64,000 nt of DNA from Sarcocystis neurona (taxonomy: Eukaryota > Apicomplexa > Conoidasida > Eucoccidiorida > Sarcocystidae), in contig KL647321.1 in NCBI GenBank assembly GCA_000727475.1, positions 310,001 to 374,000 on the forward strand, in the 5' to 3' direction. How positions within the stretch are numbered: position 1 is the stretch's first letter; each line of letters begins with the position of its first letter. The position numbers and the translations under genes are program-made. The notes under the pieces were generated by a model. The model made no database searches, had not been told where the DNA came from, and worked only from the letters and a program-made list of their open reading frames with translations. Shown in pieces: positions 24,601-37,600 of this stretch.

Positions 24601-26573
24601 TGTGATGGACAGTCCCGCGGAAATCGCTGCATGGGTCGCAGCGCGTCGCCAAAATTTCCCCACACACGCGCGACGCGCGCAGCTCGCTGCGTCACAACAT
24701 AAGAAGGTACTACACATATCTGCGTTCTCCTCTCTCCAGATACGCCTTTTCTCTTCTTCTATCTCAATATCATCCGCTCCTCTTTTATGTGGATTTCCTT
24801 GTTCTCTGTCCCGGCGGCTCTTTCTGCATGGATCTGCATCACCTCTTCTTCTCTATTTGCACTTCCTGTTCCTCTGCATCTGCATTGCCTTGTTCCTGTA
24901 TCTGCTTTCTTGTCTCCCTATATCCGCACTTTCTCCGAATCGTTTCTTCTCTATATCCGCACTCCTGTCTTTCTACGTCTGCAGTTCCTGTTTCGTCCCA
25001 TTCCTGTCTTTCTCTACCGCCGCAACTGCTTTCCGTTTGTCTCGCCGTGAATGTGTGTGCCGATGAGGACTCTGGCCCACGTATACCTGACGCTGTGTAG
25101 AACATACGAAAACGAGACTGAAGAGAATGTAGGCCAGTGCCCCCTCCACGGGTAGACCTGTGCAAACAGACATCTGTGACGAGAGGTGGAAGCTGCGTCG
25201 CACGTACACACTCTTGCAGCAAAAGTTGCAGTGGTTGCACCTCTCTATCGACGTTGAACTCTTCCTTCTCGTCGGTCGTCTGCATGTGAAGCAAGCGCGG
25301 GTACAGTAGCCGTCGTCGTCGCAGAATCACCTCTCTTTACGTATCTTCATCTGTGTACAAGTCTCATCTCTTATGATCAACTTGTTTAGATAATATATAT
25401 ATATATATGTGTACTTCTTGTTTATCTTCTTCTATATACGCAAGTGCAGTATATACATTCGTGTGTTGGCATCGTCCAGATATATCTGTAGATTTAACAA
25501 GTGTAAATATCGGTGCAAATCTTTGTCCTACATCGCGTGTGTGTGCGTGTACGTGTAGACAGGTACACAGGGTCTTCTGTCTCTCTCTATGGATATACAA
25601 GTATACATACATAGCTAGATAGAAACGCAGATAGATGGATAGGACACATAGATAGATAGACAGGGTAGGTAGGATAAATAGGGTAGACAGGTAGTTAGGT
25701 AGGATCAATAGGATAGATAGATACGTAGGAGGATACAGAGGAGACGTAGATGGGATGAAATAGATAGGAACCTCTAGGATATCCATATAGATAGATAGCA
25801 TACAGATAGTTAGGGTATGGGTAGATAGAAGAGACAAATAGATAGATAGGATAGAGGAGACAGGTACAGAGAGGTAGGTGAACATACGTGCAGGTATATC
25901 CATATCCATGTCTACATTTCTACGTATGTGTGTACGTGTATGTGTGTCTCTATTGGAGATCAACGTGTAGGGGAAAGTCAGACGCAATTTTTGTTCTTCT
26001 TCTTTTTGGTAGAAATAGAGAGACGCCTGTCTCTTCGTGTGTGTTTCTGGTCTGTCTCTCGGGGTAGACGCAGATTTGTTTGTGGACGCAGAGTTTTATT
26101 TGTAGCTGCCCCGTACACACGTACATACAACCGTCTTGTGTATGTGTGGGTGTGTGTGCGTGCGTACTTTTTGTATATACTCGCGCAGAGGAAAATAAGG
26201 GGAACTTCTCTCTCTACGACAAATATACGCACAGCTCGACAGCCACATGATTAATATATATATATATGCAGCTACTTCTACGCAGAGAAGTGCTTGCTAT
26301 TGACTGCAGATTAGGGCAGCGCGCAGAGACAGCCTTGCCGCAAGAACAACAGTGTGGACGTGGATTGATATGTGTGGTCCGCAGCGGATTTTAGAGAGTA
26401 AATATTATAGAAGTTCATCTGCAAATACGAGTGGTCACAGCATATATGTGGATACTCATATATATATATACATGTATGTATACATGTAAGTGTGTAGCTG
26501 TCCAGTTATTCTCGATACACATACGTACACGTCGAAGAATTTATAGATGCTTATGATTATATGTACATATCCC

Positions 26574-26606
<33 letters not shown>

Positions 26607-29600
26607 TCCCAGGTGCACAACAACTATATATGTATATACGCGTAAAAGGTAGTGCACACGTGTATGTATATATGTGTACGTACATACGTAAATATATATA
26701 AACAGGTGTACAAATACGTATATACGTATATGTGTGTACGTTTATATATGTGTATAGATATATGTATACGCTTGTGGAGGTACGTATAGCAGGTAGAGGG
26801 ACTTAGCTGATGTTTCTCTGGAATATATATCTGTATATATATAATATATGTATATTTTATATATATATATATCTTTTATATATGTATGTTATGTTATATA
26901 TCTATATATGTCGGTGCGTATTAATAGACGTGCACAGACTTGTGTGAGTGTGTCTGTGTGTGTGGCGTTTGATCGACGGAGAAGTTATGTGGCAGATGAT
27001 GCCGAATTTTTTTGAGAAAGCAGGGACTTGATCGTTTTTCCTCTGTGGGGCAGAATGCGGTGTACAGACACCCCGCGCACCGCTCTCGGTGGGAAGGAGG
27101 TTCTCGACGTCGTGCGACGCAGGAGCTGTTTCCGTTTTTCTCTCCTTTTGAAGCGGCGCTCTTTGCTCGTGCGATCTGCCCAATTGCTGCAGGGGGGACC
27201 CGACGGATGGGAGAAGCCGCGGCTGCGCAAGTGCAAAAGTATCTTAGAAAGTGAGGAAAGTAGAACGTCCACTACACGTGTGCTGTGGCGCTGTTGTCCG
27301 CACCTCCCGCTGCAATGTATTACACGTCTATACACACATGTAGCCATATTAATATGCATGTATTTATGGATGTGTCTATCAATTCGGGCGGCAAGCGTCT
27401 GTCTGAGATAACTTGTTCTTCTTTCTATATTTCCGCATGTGTGTGTGTGCGTATGTGGGGTGACATCTAAAGCAGTGCGGCTATCTCCTTCTCTCTGTAT
27501 ACATATTATATGAGCCTGGAAATACGTATGTGTGTATATATTTCTGTATAAAGGGTAAGCTCTCTTTAAATACGTGTGTCCACTTGTGTGTAGACAGGCT
27601 TTTGTGAACATCTACATCTCCATCCCCTTGTTCACCTCTGCGGAACGTCTTTCTCTTTTATATTCACTTGCGTATATATACGTGTCTCTCCCTTTCTTCG
27701 TATTGGGGAAGCTCCGATTCATCTGTCTCTCGGCTTATATCTGTGTATACATGTGTACATGTACGCATATATATACGTGTGCAGGTGTGTATCTGTATAT
27801 CTAACAACACCAGAATATTCTGTTCCTGTCTGTGCATGTCTCTTATTCTATTCACCGGTCTGTTCACCTGTGTACGCACTTGTACATGTATGTATATCTG
27901 CCTGTCGCCCTCTAGGCATATGCACATATATTCGTATGCGTATATCTGTGTGTGTTTCTCTTTATATACGTGAACAGTATATATGTATGCCTGTATATAC
28001 GTGTATTTGTGTATCTGTCTATATCTACGTGTCTACACAAGGACATGTACGCGTATGTATTTGTATGGGTAAATCTGGCAGCTCACACTTTGCTCTCTCT
28101 CTGTTCTTCCCTCTCTTTCTCTACAAATAGTCGGTATGAGTGGGCGCATGCTGCAAGCGCCTGTGCTTCGGGTCATGGAGAAATGTCTGGAAGCTTCTCG
28201 GATCTGCACGTTCAGTAAACTTCCCTCCGCTGCCGGGTCGCTCTGCTCAAGAAGTCGGGGCCCGTAGGCGGAGGAGTAGCTTGTTCGAAGACGGGTAGAT
28301 ATCTTCGCAGCTTCACAGAGAAGCACTCGAACGTCTTCTTGCAGCAATTTGTCTGCGGAGCTGCGTACGTGGGGTGCGCGTCGCTACGACGTGTGTATCC
28401 GCTCACTTCACATATATAGACTTTTTCTCACTCACAGATGTAGGTACACGTGTAAGGAAGGTTGTATGTAGGCCATACGTACGTATGTTGTACGTTTCTG
28501 TCTCTGCGTAGATATATATGTCTTTGGTCGTGTATATGTGTATCTGTTTGTGTATATATACATATGTCTATGTGTGTCTGTATATATACGTATGTATGTA
28601 TACATGAAGGTATATATTGGTGTCTGTCTGTAGGTGAGGTTGTACGTACTGCGTATACATTTGTACTTTATACGTATCTGTCTATCTATCTCTCCATGCA
28701 TCTATCTATGTATATGTGTATGTGTGTGTTTTTGTCTACGTACGTGTGTTTGTATATATTTATCCACATGTGTATATATGTGTGTACGTATGTATGTATA
28801 GAGGAGTACATGTGCGTTGAGAATGTATGTATACGGGTGAATGACTATGTGTGTACATACACGTGTACATGTAAGGGTATGTGTATGGCGTAGGTATGTA
28901 TCTGTACATGTGTATACTGCCCCGCCTTTCGTGCTTGTGAAATTTCTGTGTCTGCCGGTCTTCTTTGACTTCCGAAATATTCTCTCCGTCTCTCTGTCTC
29001 CGTGTCTGTATATGTCTGTGTGTGTGTGTGTCTTCAGGAATATTACGAGAGACGCTGCAGTCGGCGTATGGACGGAGACTGCTGCATCCCGGCGTCGTCT
29101 CCAGCGCCTTCTGCCCGCAGCTGCCACGAATGCTCAGCGTTCCCCCGTCTCTCTGTCATACAGATCGCCGTCGTCTGCGTAAGGTTACGCTCTTCTTTTT
29201 CTTCTCGAGACAGAGCGGCCCTTGTTTGTAAACAACTACACGGAACATCTCTCTCTATATAGAGTCTCTGACATATATATATATATGTATGTGTATATGA
29301 GTGTACGTAGTTGACGTTATCTGTTGCGTAGACCACGTGCTTCTTTCCTTCTTAGGAACTGCGAAGCGAGAGAGCTCTTCAGCTACGTAGACATGTCTTC
29401 AAGACCGCTTAAAGTATGGACTTTGATATATATATATATATATATATGAAGGCACTTTTACATACGCCTAAATATAGAATAAGTGCTGCCTACGTGTTAC
29501 ACACACATATGGAAAACGTGTTTAGAAGTGCAAGCAAAGAATCACTTAATCATCTGCGCCTCTCTGCGGTGCGCCCTGGAGGTGCCTGTGTACCTGGCCG

Positions 29601-30806
29601 TATCGCCATGTCCTACTGGTGTCTATATATATATATATTTATGCCGATATATATACATATATATATATAGATATACGTGTATAGCCTGTATGTATATATA
29701 TGGGCATGCACGTAGGTGTGTGGTGGGGGGGAGACACGCGATTTTATGTATATTTGGTATGTAAATTTGCTGAGATGTACATGTGTAGACAGGTATCCAC
29801 GTATGCGTTTACAGCTACCACGCACACGTTCTATGTATATGACGTTTCTACTGTGTACAGGTGTAAATAAATTTAAACATGTATGTGTGTGTGTATGGGA
29901 GGGGGGGAGGGAGTTTATGTGTATATCTCTCGCGTTCTGAAGGCGCTCTGTCTTTTGTTCTTTCTGTGATGGGCCCGACACCACCCGTAGTCTGCTGACG
30001 GTCCCTTGTATAACACATAGGCACATATGTATATATATACATATTCATATATATTGCTTCGTGAAGTGGTTCCACGTTTCTGTGTGTATATATACATGTA
30101 TATAGTTGTGCGGATTTGTCTTCTCAAAGTTGTTAATATTGCGTGAACTTTACCTGCAGGATGCCACCAGAAGATGCCACACGTTGATTTCGCTGCCTCC
30201 GCTGTGTTCACCGTTTTCTCTGCTGCAGCTTTGCCGCCGAGTCCGTACTGCACCACCGCCGCGTTGGCACCGACGTCTTTCCTCGTGCCCCCCGGGATGA
30301 GGCGTGCGGAGGTGGTGCTGCGCCCACCGCTTCTTTACCAGCTGCTGGCCCCAGAGATACGGGACTATGAAGAGAAGCTCGTGCAGGCGATCTGCTTCAT
30401 TGTGAAAAGCAATTTCTTCTCTAGTGATGATGAGCACGACGCAGACGCAGACGGTAACGCAGAGAGCAGAGGAGAGAAAAGGACAAGAGACAAGAGGAAG
30501 AAGCCAGCGGGGAGTGAAAAACTGGACGCAGGAGACGCAGCAGCGGCAGCCGCAGAATTAGGAGACGCAGTAGCAGGAGGAGCGCAAGAAGCAGCAGCAG
30601 CAGGAGCAGCTGCAGAAGCAGCAACAGGAGCAGCGGGAGGAGCAGCAGTACCAACAGGGGCAGAAGGAACAACAGTGGCGGCAGCGGAAACAACATTAAC
30701 AGCGTCAGGAGGAACACTTGAAGAAAGAGTAGACAAGAATATCAGGGAGAAGGAAAAGGACGGCGTGACTGAAGGACAAAAGGATCCGGAGCAGCAGGTT
30801 TTGTAG
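21622..30806 (+). CDS. NUFIP1: NUFIP1-like box C/D snoRNP assembly factor (multi-exon, 5' end uncertain)
   Basis: NUFIP1 (Rsa1 in yeast) links 15.5K/Snu13 to the R2TP chaperone during box C/D snoRNP assembly in the nucleus. Three family blocks occur in the right order. (1) 21622-21789: paired zinc fingers, C-x2-C-x12-H-x4-H then C-x4-C-x12-H-x3-H. (2) 24595-24706: DSPAEIAAWVAARRQNFPT, matching the NUFIP1 core that in human reads TPEEIARWREERRKNYPT; it joins block 1 in phase. (3) 30160-30806: LRPPLLYQLLAPEIRDYEEK then QAICFIVKSNFF, matching the C-terminal PYLLEMLLAPDIRHE region, followed by an acidic and Ala-rich tail to the TAG at 30804-30806. Probable internal exons are 27054-27250 (good acceptor and donor, phase 0 to 2) and one starting at 29038; their frames are not resolved. 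A possible 5' exon with a short Ser/Gln run lies near 21370-21450. An AATAAA-like aaataaaa follows the stop at about 30820. Confidence 0.78.
22841..22940. repeat. Five exact-period 20-base tandem repeats inside a CT tract
   Basis: The 20-base unit ctcttcctctctctgtttct is repeated five times with one or two changes in the end copies. It starts a CT-rich tract running to about 23370 in a NUFIP1 intron. Confidence 0.9.
23940..24320. repeat. Degenerate intronic minisatellite (acgggtagatagttttc)
   Basis: Copies of a unit containing tgtacgggtagatagttttc followed by a ctctgtttttct block and a TATA run occur at about 24080, 24150, 24205 and 24270. It lies in the NUFIP1 intron upstream of the second conserved block. 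Confidence 0.65.
24514..24577. repeat. Perfect 32-base direct duplication next to an exon
   Basis: The 32-base sequence beginning agtaatggctgctaatagag occurs twice head to tail without a mismatch, ending 17 bases before the NUFIP1 exon that starts at 24595. It includes gctaat, a sequence resembling a branch-point site, so the duplication may have doubled a splicing element. Confidence 0.9.
25610..25880. repeat. GATA/TAGG tetranucleotide repeat
   Basis: Imperfect gatagata, taggtagg and tagataga units in a NUFIP1 intron. The minus-strand frame here reads Tyr/Leu/Ser-rich repeats and is not a gene. Confidence 0.85.
26440..26920. repeat. TATA/TATG microsatellite block
   Basis: Nearly continuous TATATA, TATG and ACGTAT units, followed by a GTGT run near 26940, in a NUFIP1 intron. 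Confidence 0.85.
27054..27250 (+). CDS. Probable internal NUFIP1 exon
   Basis: Acceptor ctctgtggggcag and donor GTGAGG enclose 197 bases that stay open in the phase left by the upstream exon (NAVYRHPAHRSRWEGG at the start, AAAAQVQKYLR at the end). The region is not one of the conserved NUFIP1 blocks, so membership rests on splice signals, phase and position. The opposite strand is also open (26985-27611) but lacks comparable splice sites. Confidence 0.45.
29038..29183 (+). CDS. Probable internal NUFIP1 exon, frame unresolved
   Basis: A strong acceptor (gtgtgtgtgtcttcag) and a GTAAGG donor at 29179, or GTTACG just after, bracket a GC-richer, non-repetitive segment. All three frames stay open up to the GTAAGG donor. 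The one reading RETLQSAYGRRLLHPG fits the phase of the final exon at 30160 if the GTAAGG donor is used, but needs another exon upstream. Confidence 0.4.
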
Positions 30807-33800
30807 AACACAGTGGAAATGAAATAAAAGAAGCTTAACTTTTATGAGGGGGGGCAGATGAAGTTGAATACTAAGAAAGGACAGATGGGGATGGAAGAAG
30901 GAGAAGAAGAAGAAGAACGGGTTGGTGGAAACGAAGAAGTGGTGAAGAAAGATAATTTTAAAGGAAGTGAGAAGTTGTTATACGTACGGACTGTTGACTG
31001 TTCTCACAGCCACAGAAGAAGAAACACAGAGACATAGTTTCCTGGCGCTATGCACTCCAGAACCTTTTTCGTACTTCATCCCTGCGTATATACGAACATG
31101 CGTACCTGGTTACACATATGTTGTTCGTGAATGCTTCCACATTTGTAGACGCACGTAGATATCTATTTCTATCCACCGTCACCGGTTATAGGTGTGTACA
31201 GATATATGCCGTTAGACAAGAAGAGCTACACATACGAACGTGCGAACGTATGCGTATATATATGCGTAGATTTCTGTATGTTTGCGTGTCTTTACATACG
31301 TACTTTATAGAGCAACACCTGAACACATACATACGTGCACACCAGGGTGCCCATGCTGCTGCATAGGTGTAGTGACAAGAGAGAAGCCAGAGGGAATGAG
31401 AAACTGACGTGGGAGACGCAGCAGCAGCAGAGGAAGCGAAGGCGTGTGTGTGTCTGCATAGCTGCTGCATGCGTGTACACTCCAAATTTTATTTTCTTGC
31501 TTATACGTGTACGTAGCGCACAAGCGGTCAAAACCTTGTGGAGAGGCGACAGAAGAGAAAGGAAAGACAGCGCGCGCAAGACGAAGCTGAAGAAGAGGAA
31601 TAAGAAGGGAAGAAGAGAAAGCTACGGAAAAAAATCAACGCGCGAATCGTGCTGGGAAAAGGGGAAGGAAGAGGCGGGGTTGTTGATGGCATGGGAAGGG
31701 AACTAGAAGTCAGAGAGCGTGAAGTATTCCCCTCCGTTTTTCTTTGCTTCCTCCTCTTCTCTCTCTCTAGCTGTTGCACCCTCTCGTCCTCTTTGTATAT
31801 ACGTGGTAGATGTCCACACTGTATGTGTGTCTATATATGTATGTGCACGCGTGTGTATATAGAGGCGATCGGGTTCTACGTTACAGAGCGCAGTTGGTGG
31901 TGTGCAGTTGAAACAACAGCTCAGCGTTTAGCCAGTTCGGGTGCTTGATGAGGATGGTGATTCATAGGACACGGCATATGTGTATAAGTGTCTGCGCAGT
32001 GTGTTCAGATTGTATGTATATATGTGTGTGTGCGTACCTGGGCACGTGTATATTTGGGTGCGTCTATCTGATCTGTATGTGGTCATATATTTATAGAAGC
32101 AAGAATGCAAATACACCGTCTTATCTTCCTTTTCATGTTAAAGGTTGGTGCGTGATCCTCGGTGCAGTGTCATGGGAGATTCTTCTAGAACTATGGACAC
32201 GGGATGAAGAATGCCGGTTGGGGGTTTTCTAGATTTCACACACACACACACACACGTATTTCTTTATTTATAGTTCCTCGTATGGGTGCGTGAGTGCGCT
32301 TGCTTCATATATTATTTGTCGTTCCTCGAATGTATGCGGTGGCCCCGGGATGCACGGGCGACGCACATTTCTTGATGGCGCTCGAGCACACCGTTCTCAG
32401 TGTGGCTGTAAGTTCATTTCTACTGTAAGATTACCACGGCTTCCTGACGCTACTTTTGCGGACGATGCCTTTCGATAAAAAGTGCTACGCAGGGCAAATA
32501 TCCAGCGAAATATCCAGCGAAACATACTTCCAGTTTCAGTTTCTGTTATACGTGTATAGCATTCTACGTTTCTTCGTGATGCACGACCTGCGAGCGCTCA
32601 GAAGACATCCTTCGTATGGTTCCACACGTCTTGAGTATCACATAGTAGTGACACAATTTTTTCGTGATAAAATGAGGTTCGGCAGCGACGAAATGCTGTT
32701 GCCTCGTCGCCACTGAAGAACTCAAAGGCGTCAGGTTTCTATTTTGAAGAGGCGCGATAATGCACACGCTCTGTCTATGCGACTGAACCGCTGTACACAT
32801 TTATACACATCTTACGCATTCGTGTATACGCAGGACGTGGTACAACAATTTTTCAAAGTACCTTGGACATGACAAAGGAGCCGTGACCCCAAGACTTTGA
32901 CTCTATGTGTAGATGCACATTTGTTTCAACATCGTCTTCAACTGTGTACGTATTCCACACATGCGTGTACATCTACCTAAGCATATGTATCTGTATATAC
33001 ATGTATTTATACATATTTACGAACATGTACAACTGAGAGGCATACAAAAGTAAGTACGGAGATGCATCTAGCACTACCACAGTAGGGCGTAAACAAGATG
33101 ATGCAACATGCAAACGGCGGAGCATGGAAACGAGATACCAGTCACACCGTAATCGGGAACAGGCGAAAAGAGATCTGGCAGAGGAGACAGGCTACAGGCG
33201 GAAAGAGGTCTTGCAAAGGAGAGAGGCTGCTGGCGGAGGCACGCTGGTTCTCGTACATCAGATGTGCAAATGGGTGCGTATATGTCTACGTTTATATATG
33301 GATACATTTTTTCGTCTGATTAAATTGGTCGGTTTCTTCTGTAGAGATTTCGTTCCCGTTTACACACGTACTCAGCAGTGTCCTTAGAACCGTGCGCACC
33401 GCTTAGACGCGGACTTTACCACTTTTTCATTTGTGGCTTCAAACGATCCCGTCTTGATAAATGAAAGCGTGCAAAAAGAGGAAGCGGTTTCGGTTCAGGG
33501 AAGAGGGAACTCGTCCGGGAATAGAAGAGAAGTGAACTACTCTACTTTCATGAAGTAGTTTCTCGCCAGCTTTTAAGATGCTATCCCTCCGCAGCAGCGC
33601 TTGACACCTTTCAGCTTAGCCAGCTGTTCAGCCTCTCTTCCTCCATCTTTCAGTGCGCCTTCCCTTCTAGCCGCGTCTCCCACATGAAGTCTTGCTGGGG
33701 ACCGAAGTTCTACATGCACGAAGCTGTCTGAAGCTAAGTTGGAGGTGCTGACCACGTGTCTTTTCTTGCCTCAGAGGTTCCTCTATTAAAATTTTTCCAC

Positions 33801-34639
33801 TTCGCCTACTGCGGTTACTTAATGAATCCCCGGAGAAGTTTGTATGCGCGTGCAATTTTTACTACTACGTTGACCCTGTACGTCTCCGGCTAGCTTCTAT
33901 GTTTTCATCCACGAATGTATATCTCTATTCACGTATACAGGGGCGTACACAGAGATACGATTAGTTGAGTGGGTGAGTCTGCGTGGATATAAGCACATAG
34001 AAGTATATGCGTGTTGCACGTGCAGACACTTGAAACTGAACCTACTTGTTTACATGCGTTTCAGTCGGTGCACGCTGAAAATTCTCGGGAACAAACTCTC
34101 GTCGTCAATACACAGTTTACTTTTTTTGAGGAGGATTCACTGCCACTCGGCCGGTATGCGCTTTTTGTTGCCTACGCCAGTAATCCTCCTTTCTGAAGCC
34201 CCTTCACGCGGCTACCTTCGTTTTCGCCTTTTCTCCCTGTGGCAGAAGCTAAATTAAGTGTTTTTGTTGAGGGATGCTGTGTGCAGAGAAACGGGATCCG
34301 CGACACGTTGTTTTTGCCAAAATTAGTTGCTTTTCCCCTCTGCTGGATGGCGTTCGTTGTTCTTGTTACTTAGCCCCTCTCACCCTTGTCGGCTGTATTA
34401 GAACAGCGTTACAATGGGTCGGTTTGGTATTGTAGCGCTTATCAACGAAGTCGTCGTCGTTACACCGTCTACGACAGCTATTACACAGGAATACCTCTCT
34501 CTGTACCGCGCCTGGTGCTCTACCTACCACACGTCTGCTGCCTCTGTTTATAGAGGCTCTCCAGACATATCTACACTTCAACATAAAGTCGCACACTGGT
34601 TTGCGTCACGGTTTGGATTCGTGTACATACCACTTCGTG
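30807..34639. other. Convergent intergenic region
   Basis: Lies between the 3' ends of the NUFIP1-like gene (+) and the TMEM8-like gene (-). It contains a purine-rich block at 30880-30960, a second at 31550-31680, short TATA/GT runs and, from about 32100, unique sequence with only short frames. An 88-codon plus-strand frame at 34414-34680 overlaps the end of the TMEM8-like gene on the other strand and is not supported. No gene is called. Confidence 0.5.
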
Positions 34640-37600
34640 CTAGTCGACAGATTTCAAAAGGAAGTAAGGGGCTAGCATGATGTTGAAATGCCAGAGGGCA
34701 TGCACGAACCAGTAATTTGTGTCGGTTGAAAGCGCTACCAAAATTGACGAAACAATACCACAGAGTGCTGCTATTGTGAGCATCAGTGGGCGCCGTGGAA
34801 ACACTCGCAATATGAAAACTAGTTCAATACATGTCCACCAATGTCTACGCACGCAGCGACGCTGAACCTCAGACTCATCTATAAGTCTTTCGGCTTGACG
34901 ACGACGAAAGTGCACACTCGGAAAAAAGGCTGATGAAGAAGGCAAAAAAGCTTTGTAACTGCTTCTACTTGAACTCGGCAGCTCAGAAGCTTTGGACTTG
35001 ACGAGTCCATCCGCGCTTCGGTAGTCTTCTGTTAATGTGCCTGTGGGACAAGAACAGACCTCCTTGCACAGAAATGGGACGACTTTCTTTTGTGCTTCTT
35101 GTCTGTAACCACCGGAACCGCTGCTGCGGTAAAACCTCCACTTGCCGCTTGAGCAGAGAAGGGTCTTTTGTCTGGGTTGTCCACTTACATCAGTTAAAGC
35201 GAGACATTTTGTGGTCTGTGGACAACGTTGTCTCACACAGCTTAGTTCGTCAAGACGTGAAGCCCTTTTCTGACTTGTGGCGGAGAAAAGTCTTCTCTCG
35301 CCGGTTGCGGAGAAGGGACCTGTTTCGTGCAGGACAGCAATGGTATTGCTGAGACTGGCAAGCGGTTTCGCTGGTTTCTTTGTCGGTTGACAAGGCGCAA
35401 ATATAATCGTTTTCCGTGTACGTTGTTCTGCAGCACTGGTCGATTTAGGCGGCCTTACCATTTCCTGAGCTGCGTGATCAGAAGCACTCATGCCTGGGCG
35501 GGAAGAAACGGATGAAGAGCGCTGCAGCGAGGGAGGGAAAGAAGGGAAAGACGAGGTAGAAGAGTGTCGGGCAAAAGGCAAGCGGTAGTGGAGAGGAGGA
35601 AGACTGGAAGGGGGGCTCGGGGGAGGAGGGCAAGAGCCGACAATGGCTGCGGATTTGCTGTAACACAACAAAGGGGTAGAAGTACGCGGTGGAAATCCGT
35701 GCTGGGATGGATCAACAGGCTTCCTTCTCAAAAGCGCCTTGATTCTCATAGCCCACGTGCCCGCAAGAGAAGCGGGCTCACGAGACCCTTTTGCAGGAAA
35801 ATCAGCTGAAGAAGACGCCGATGCAGGAGGAGTGCTTCCGGGGAATCCACTGGCGGATCTGTTGTTCTCCATCTCACACGTCCGCATGCGTCTTGAGGCA
35901 GGTGTGTGAGAGATAGCTGCACGAGACTTACGAGACGCAGCGGCACAAATTAAAGTACTCGCCGGGCACCTTGACCGTGTCTTGCACAAGTTACCATACC
36001 TGCTATTGCGCGTCGAAGTGTATGTTGAAGCGGCAACCGGAGGGGTAGTGGCCGCACGAAAGGCGCACACTGCATGGACAGCATTCGTAGAAGCTGCTGA
36101 ACATGCACCTCCGTGGAAAGACGCTGTGACACGTTCTTGCGGATTCTTCCAGAGGATACCCCTTCTGTTGATATGTGATGAAGCAGACATGGTGGAGGCA
36201 GCCACAGAAGCAGTAGTGGCCCACACTTTATGCACTTTTTTGATATATTTTGTCGATTCTTGTACTGTTGTACTATTTGCTGGTGAAGACGACCATTCTG
36301 TTTTGGGCTGAAGGGCCCGTGAGGAAATCGTATCCTCTTGTAAGTCACAGTCTCTATGAGAAGAGGACTGATACTCAGCCATTGCCTGGGCGACGCACAC
36401 GTTGAAGTTCGACACAATTTCTTCTACTGCTTCGTCTATTTGCCTCCTCGACGTCAGCACATGATAGAGAAGACGGCTGAAGACGATGAGAGTGAGGACA
36501 GACCATGTAACTGGCGGCGCGTGCGCTGCTTGGTTTGCAAAGACTACGAGAAAAAGGGGAGTCGAGAGGCCAACAAGGAGCACCTGCAAGCTGAAGACGA
36601 AAAAAACCCCGCAGAAAAATGTGTACCGAACTTATGTGTCACCTTCTGGTGATCCGCAAAGCACTTTCAATTTTAAACGACCGGCCTCTGGCAGCACCGC
36701 TGTGACGCGTGTATGCTTTTGCTTGTGTATGTGTGTACGTCTCTGTTGGGATACAGCGTCCAGCCCTCTGCGTACGAAGCCTGCCAGTTACACTAGTAGG
36801 CGCGATCGTGTGTGTTCTCGTGCGAGCTGAGATTGCTCTAATGGCTGAATTTTATTCACCACTAGCAGTGGGAATCTGGAGTACACTCAACCCATATTCG
36901 CATACGTGCATACGCGTATGTATATGCTACATAGAGAGAGACAGATAGAGAATCGTGTAAAATAATTACTGTTACAATAAAATATCAAGGACATGCATAC
37001 CCTGTTGGTGAGACAGGTGCGCGTGTTCAAGCATAGACCGTAGAACCTGTTGGACTATACCCTACTACGAATAGGTAGTGTGAACACGGTGGAGTACGAA
37101 GAGGGCTGAGATGGAGAGTAGACGGGATGCAAGTGACTGCCCGTTACACGAAAAAGGACCGAGAAATGCAAACCTGGAACAAAGCACGAATTGGTGACAC
37201 TCAGTCTCTGCGCATGTGAAGACAAGCCTATGGAGGGTTGTGCTGGGTATCTACCCACTTCTGCTCTTACGTTACATCTCTATCAGAGTCTCTACACTCC
37301 GGTGACCTTTCCGCTCCGTTTTGCTTCGAGCTGTCAGGAGGTAAAAGCTTTTTTTGGCAGCGCTACGTCTGCGAATTGATAAATATATATTTATATGCGC
37401 CAGCGTATATGTATGCGTTTCCAGGTACGTGCGTATCCGTATGTATTATGCCTTATTAAGAGTAACTTCTAATAAAACGGGTGGTTTGTTCGTGCTCGTG
37501 TATATTGTCGGATGCACTCCTCCGTAGTATGTAACTAATGTGTAGAGACACAAAGAGAGGCACACAAACATAGCTGCACATGTCTTTGCGTCCTGTATAC

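Noticed and set aside
34414..34680. Plus-strand 88-codon frame near the end of the TMEM8-like gene
   Set aside because: Short, overlaps the coding 3' end on the other strand, and shows no motif or splice support.
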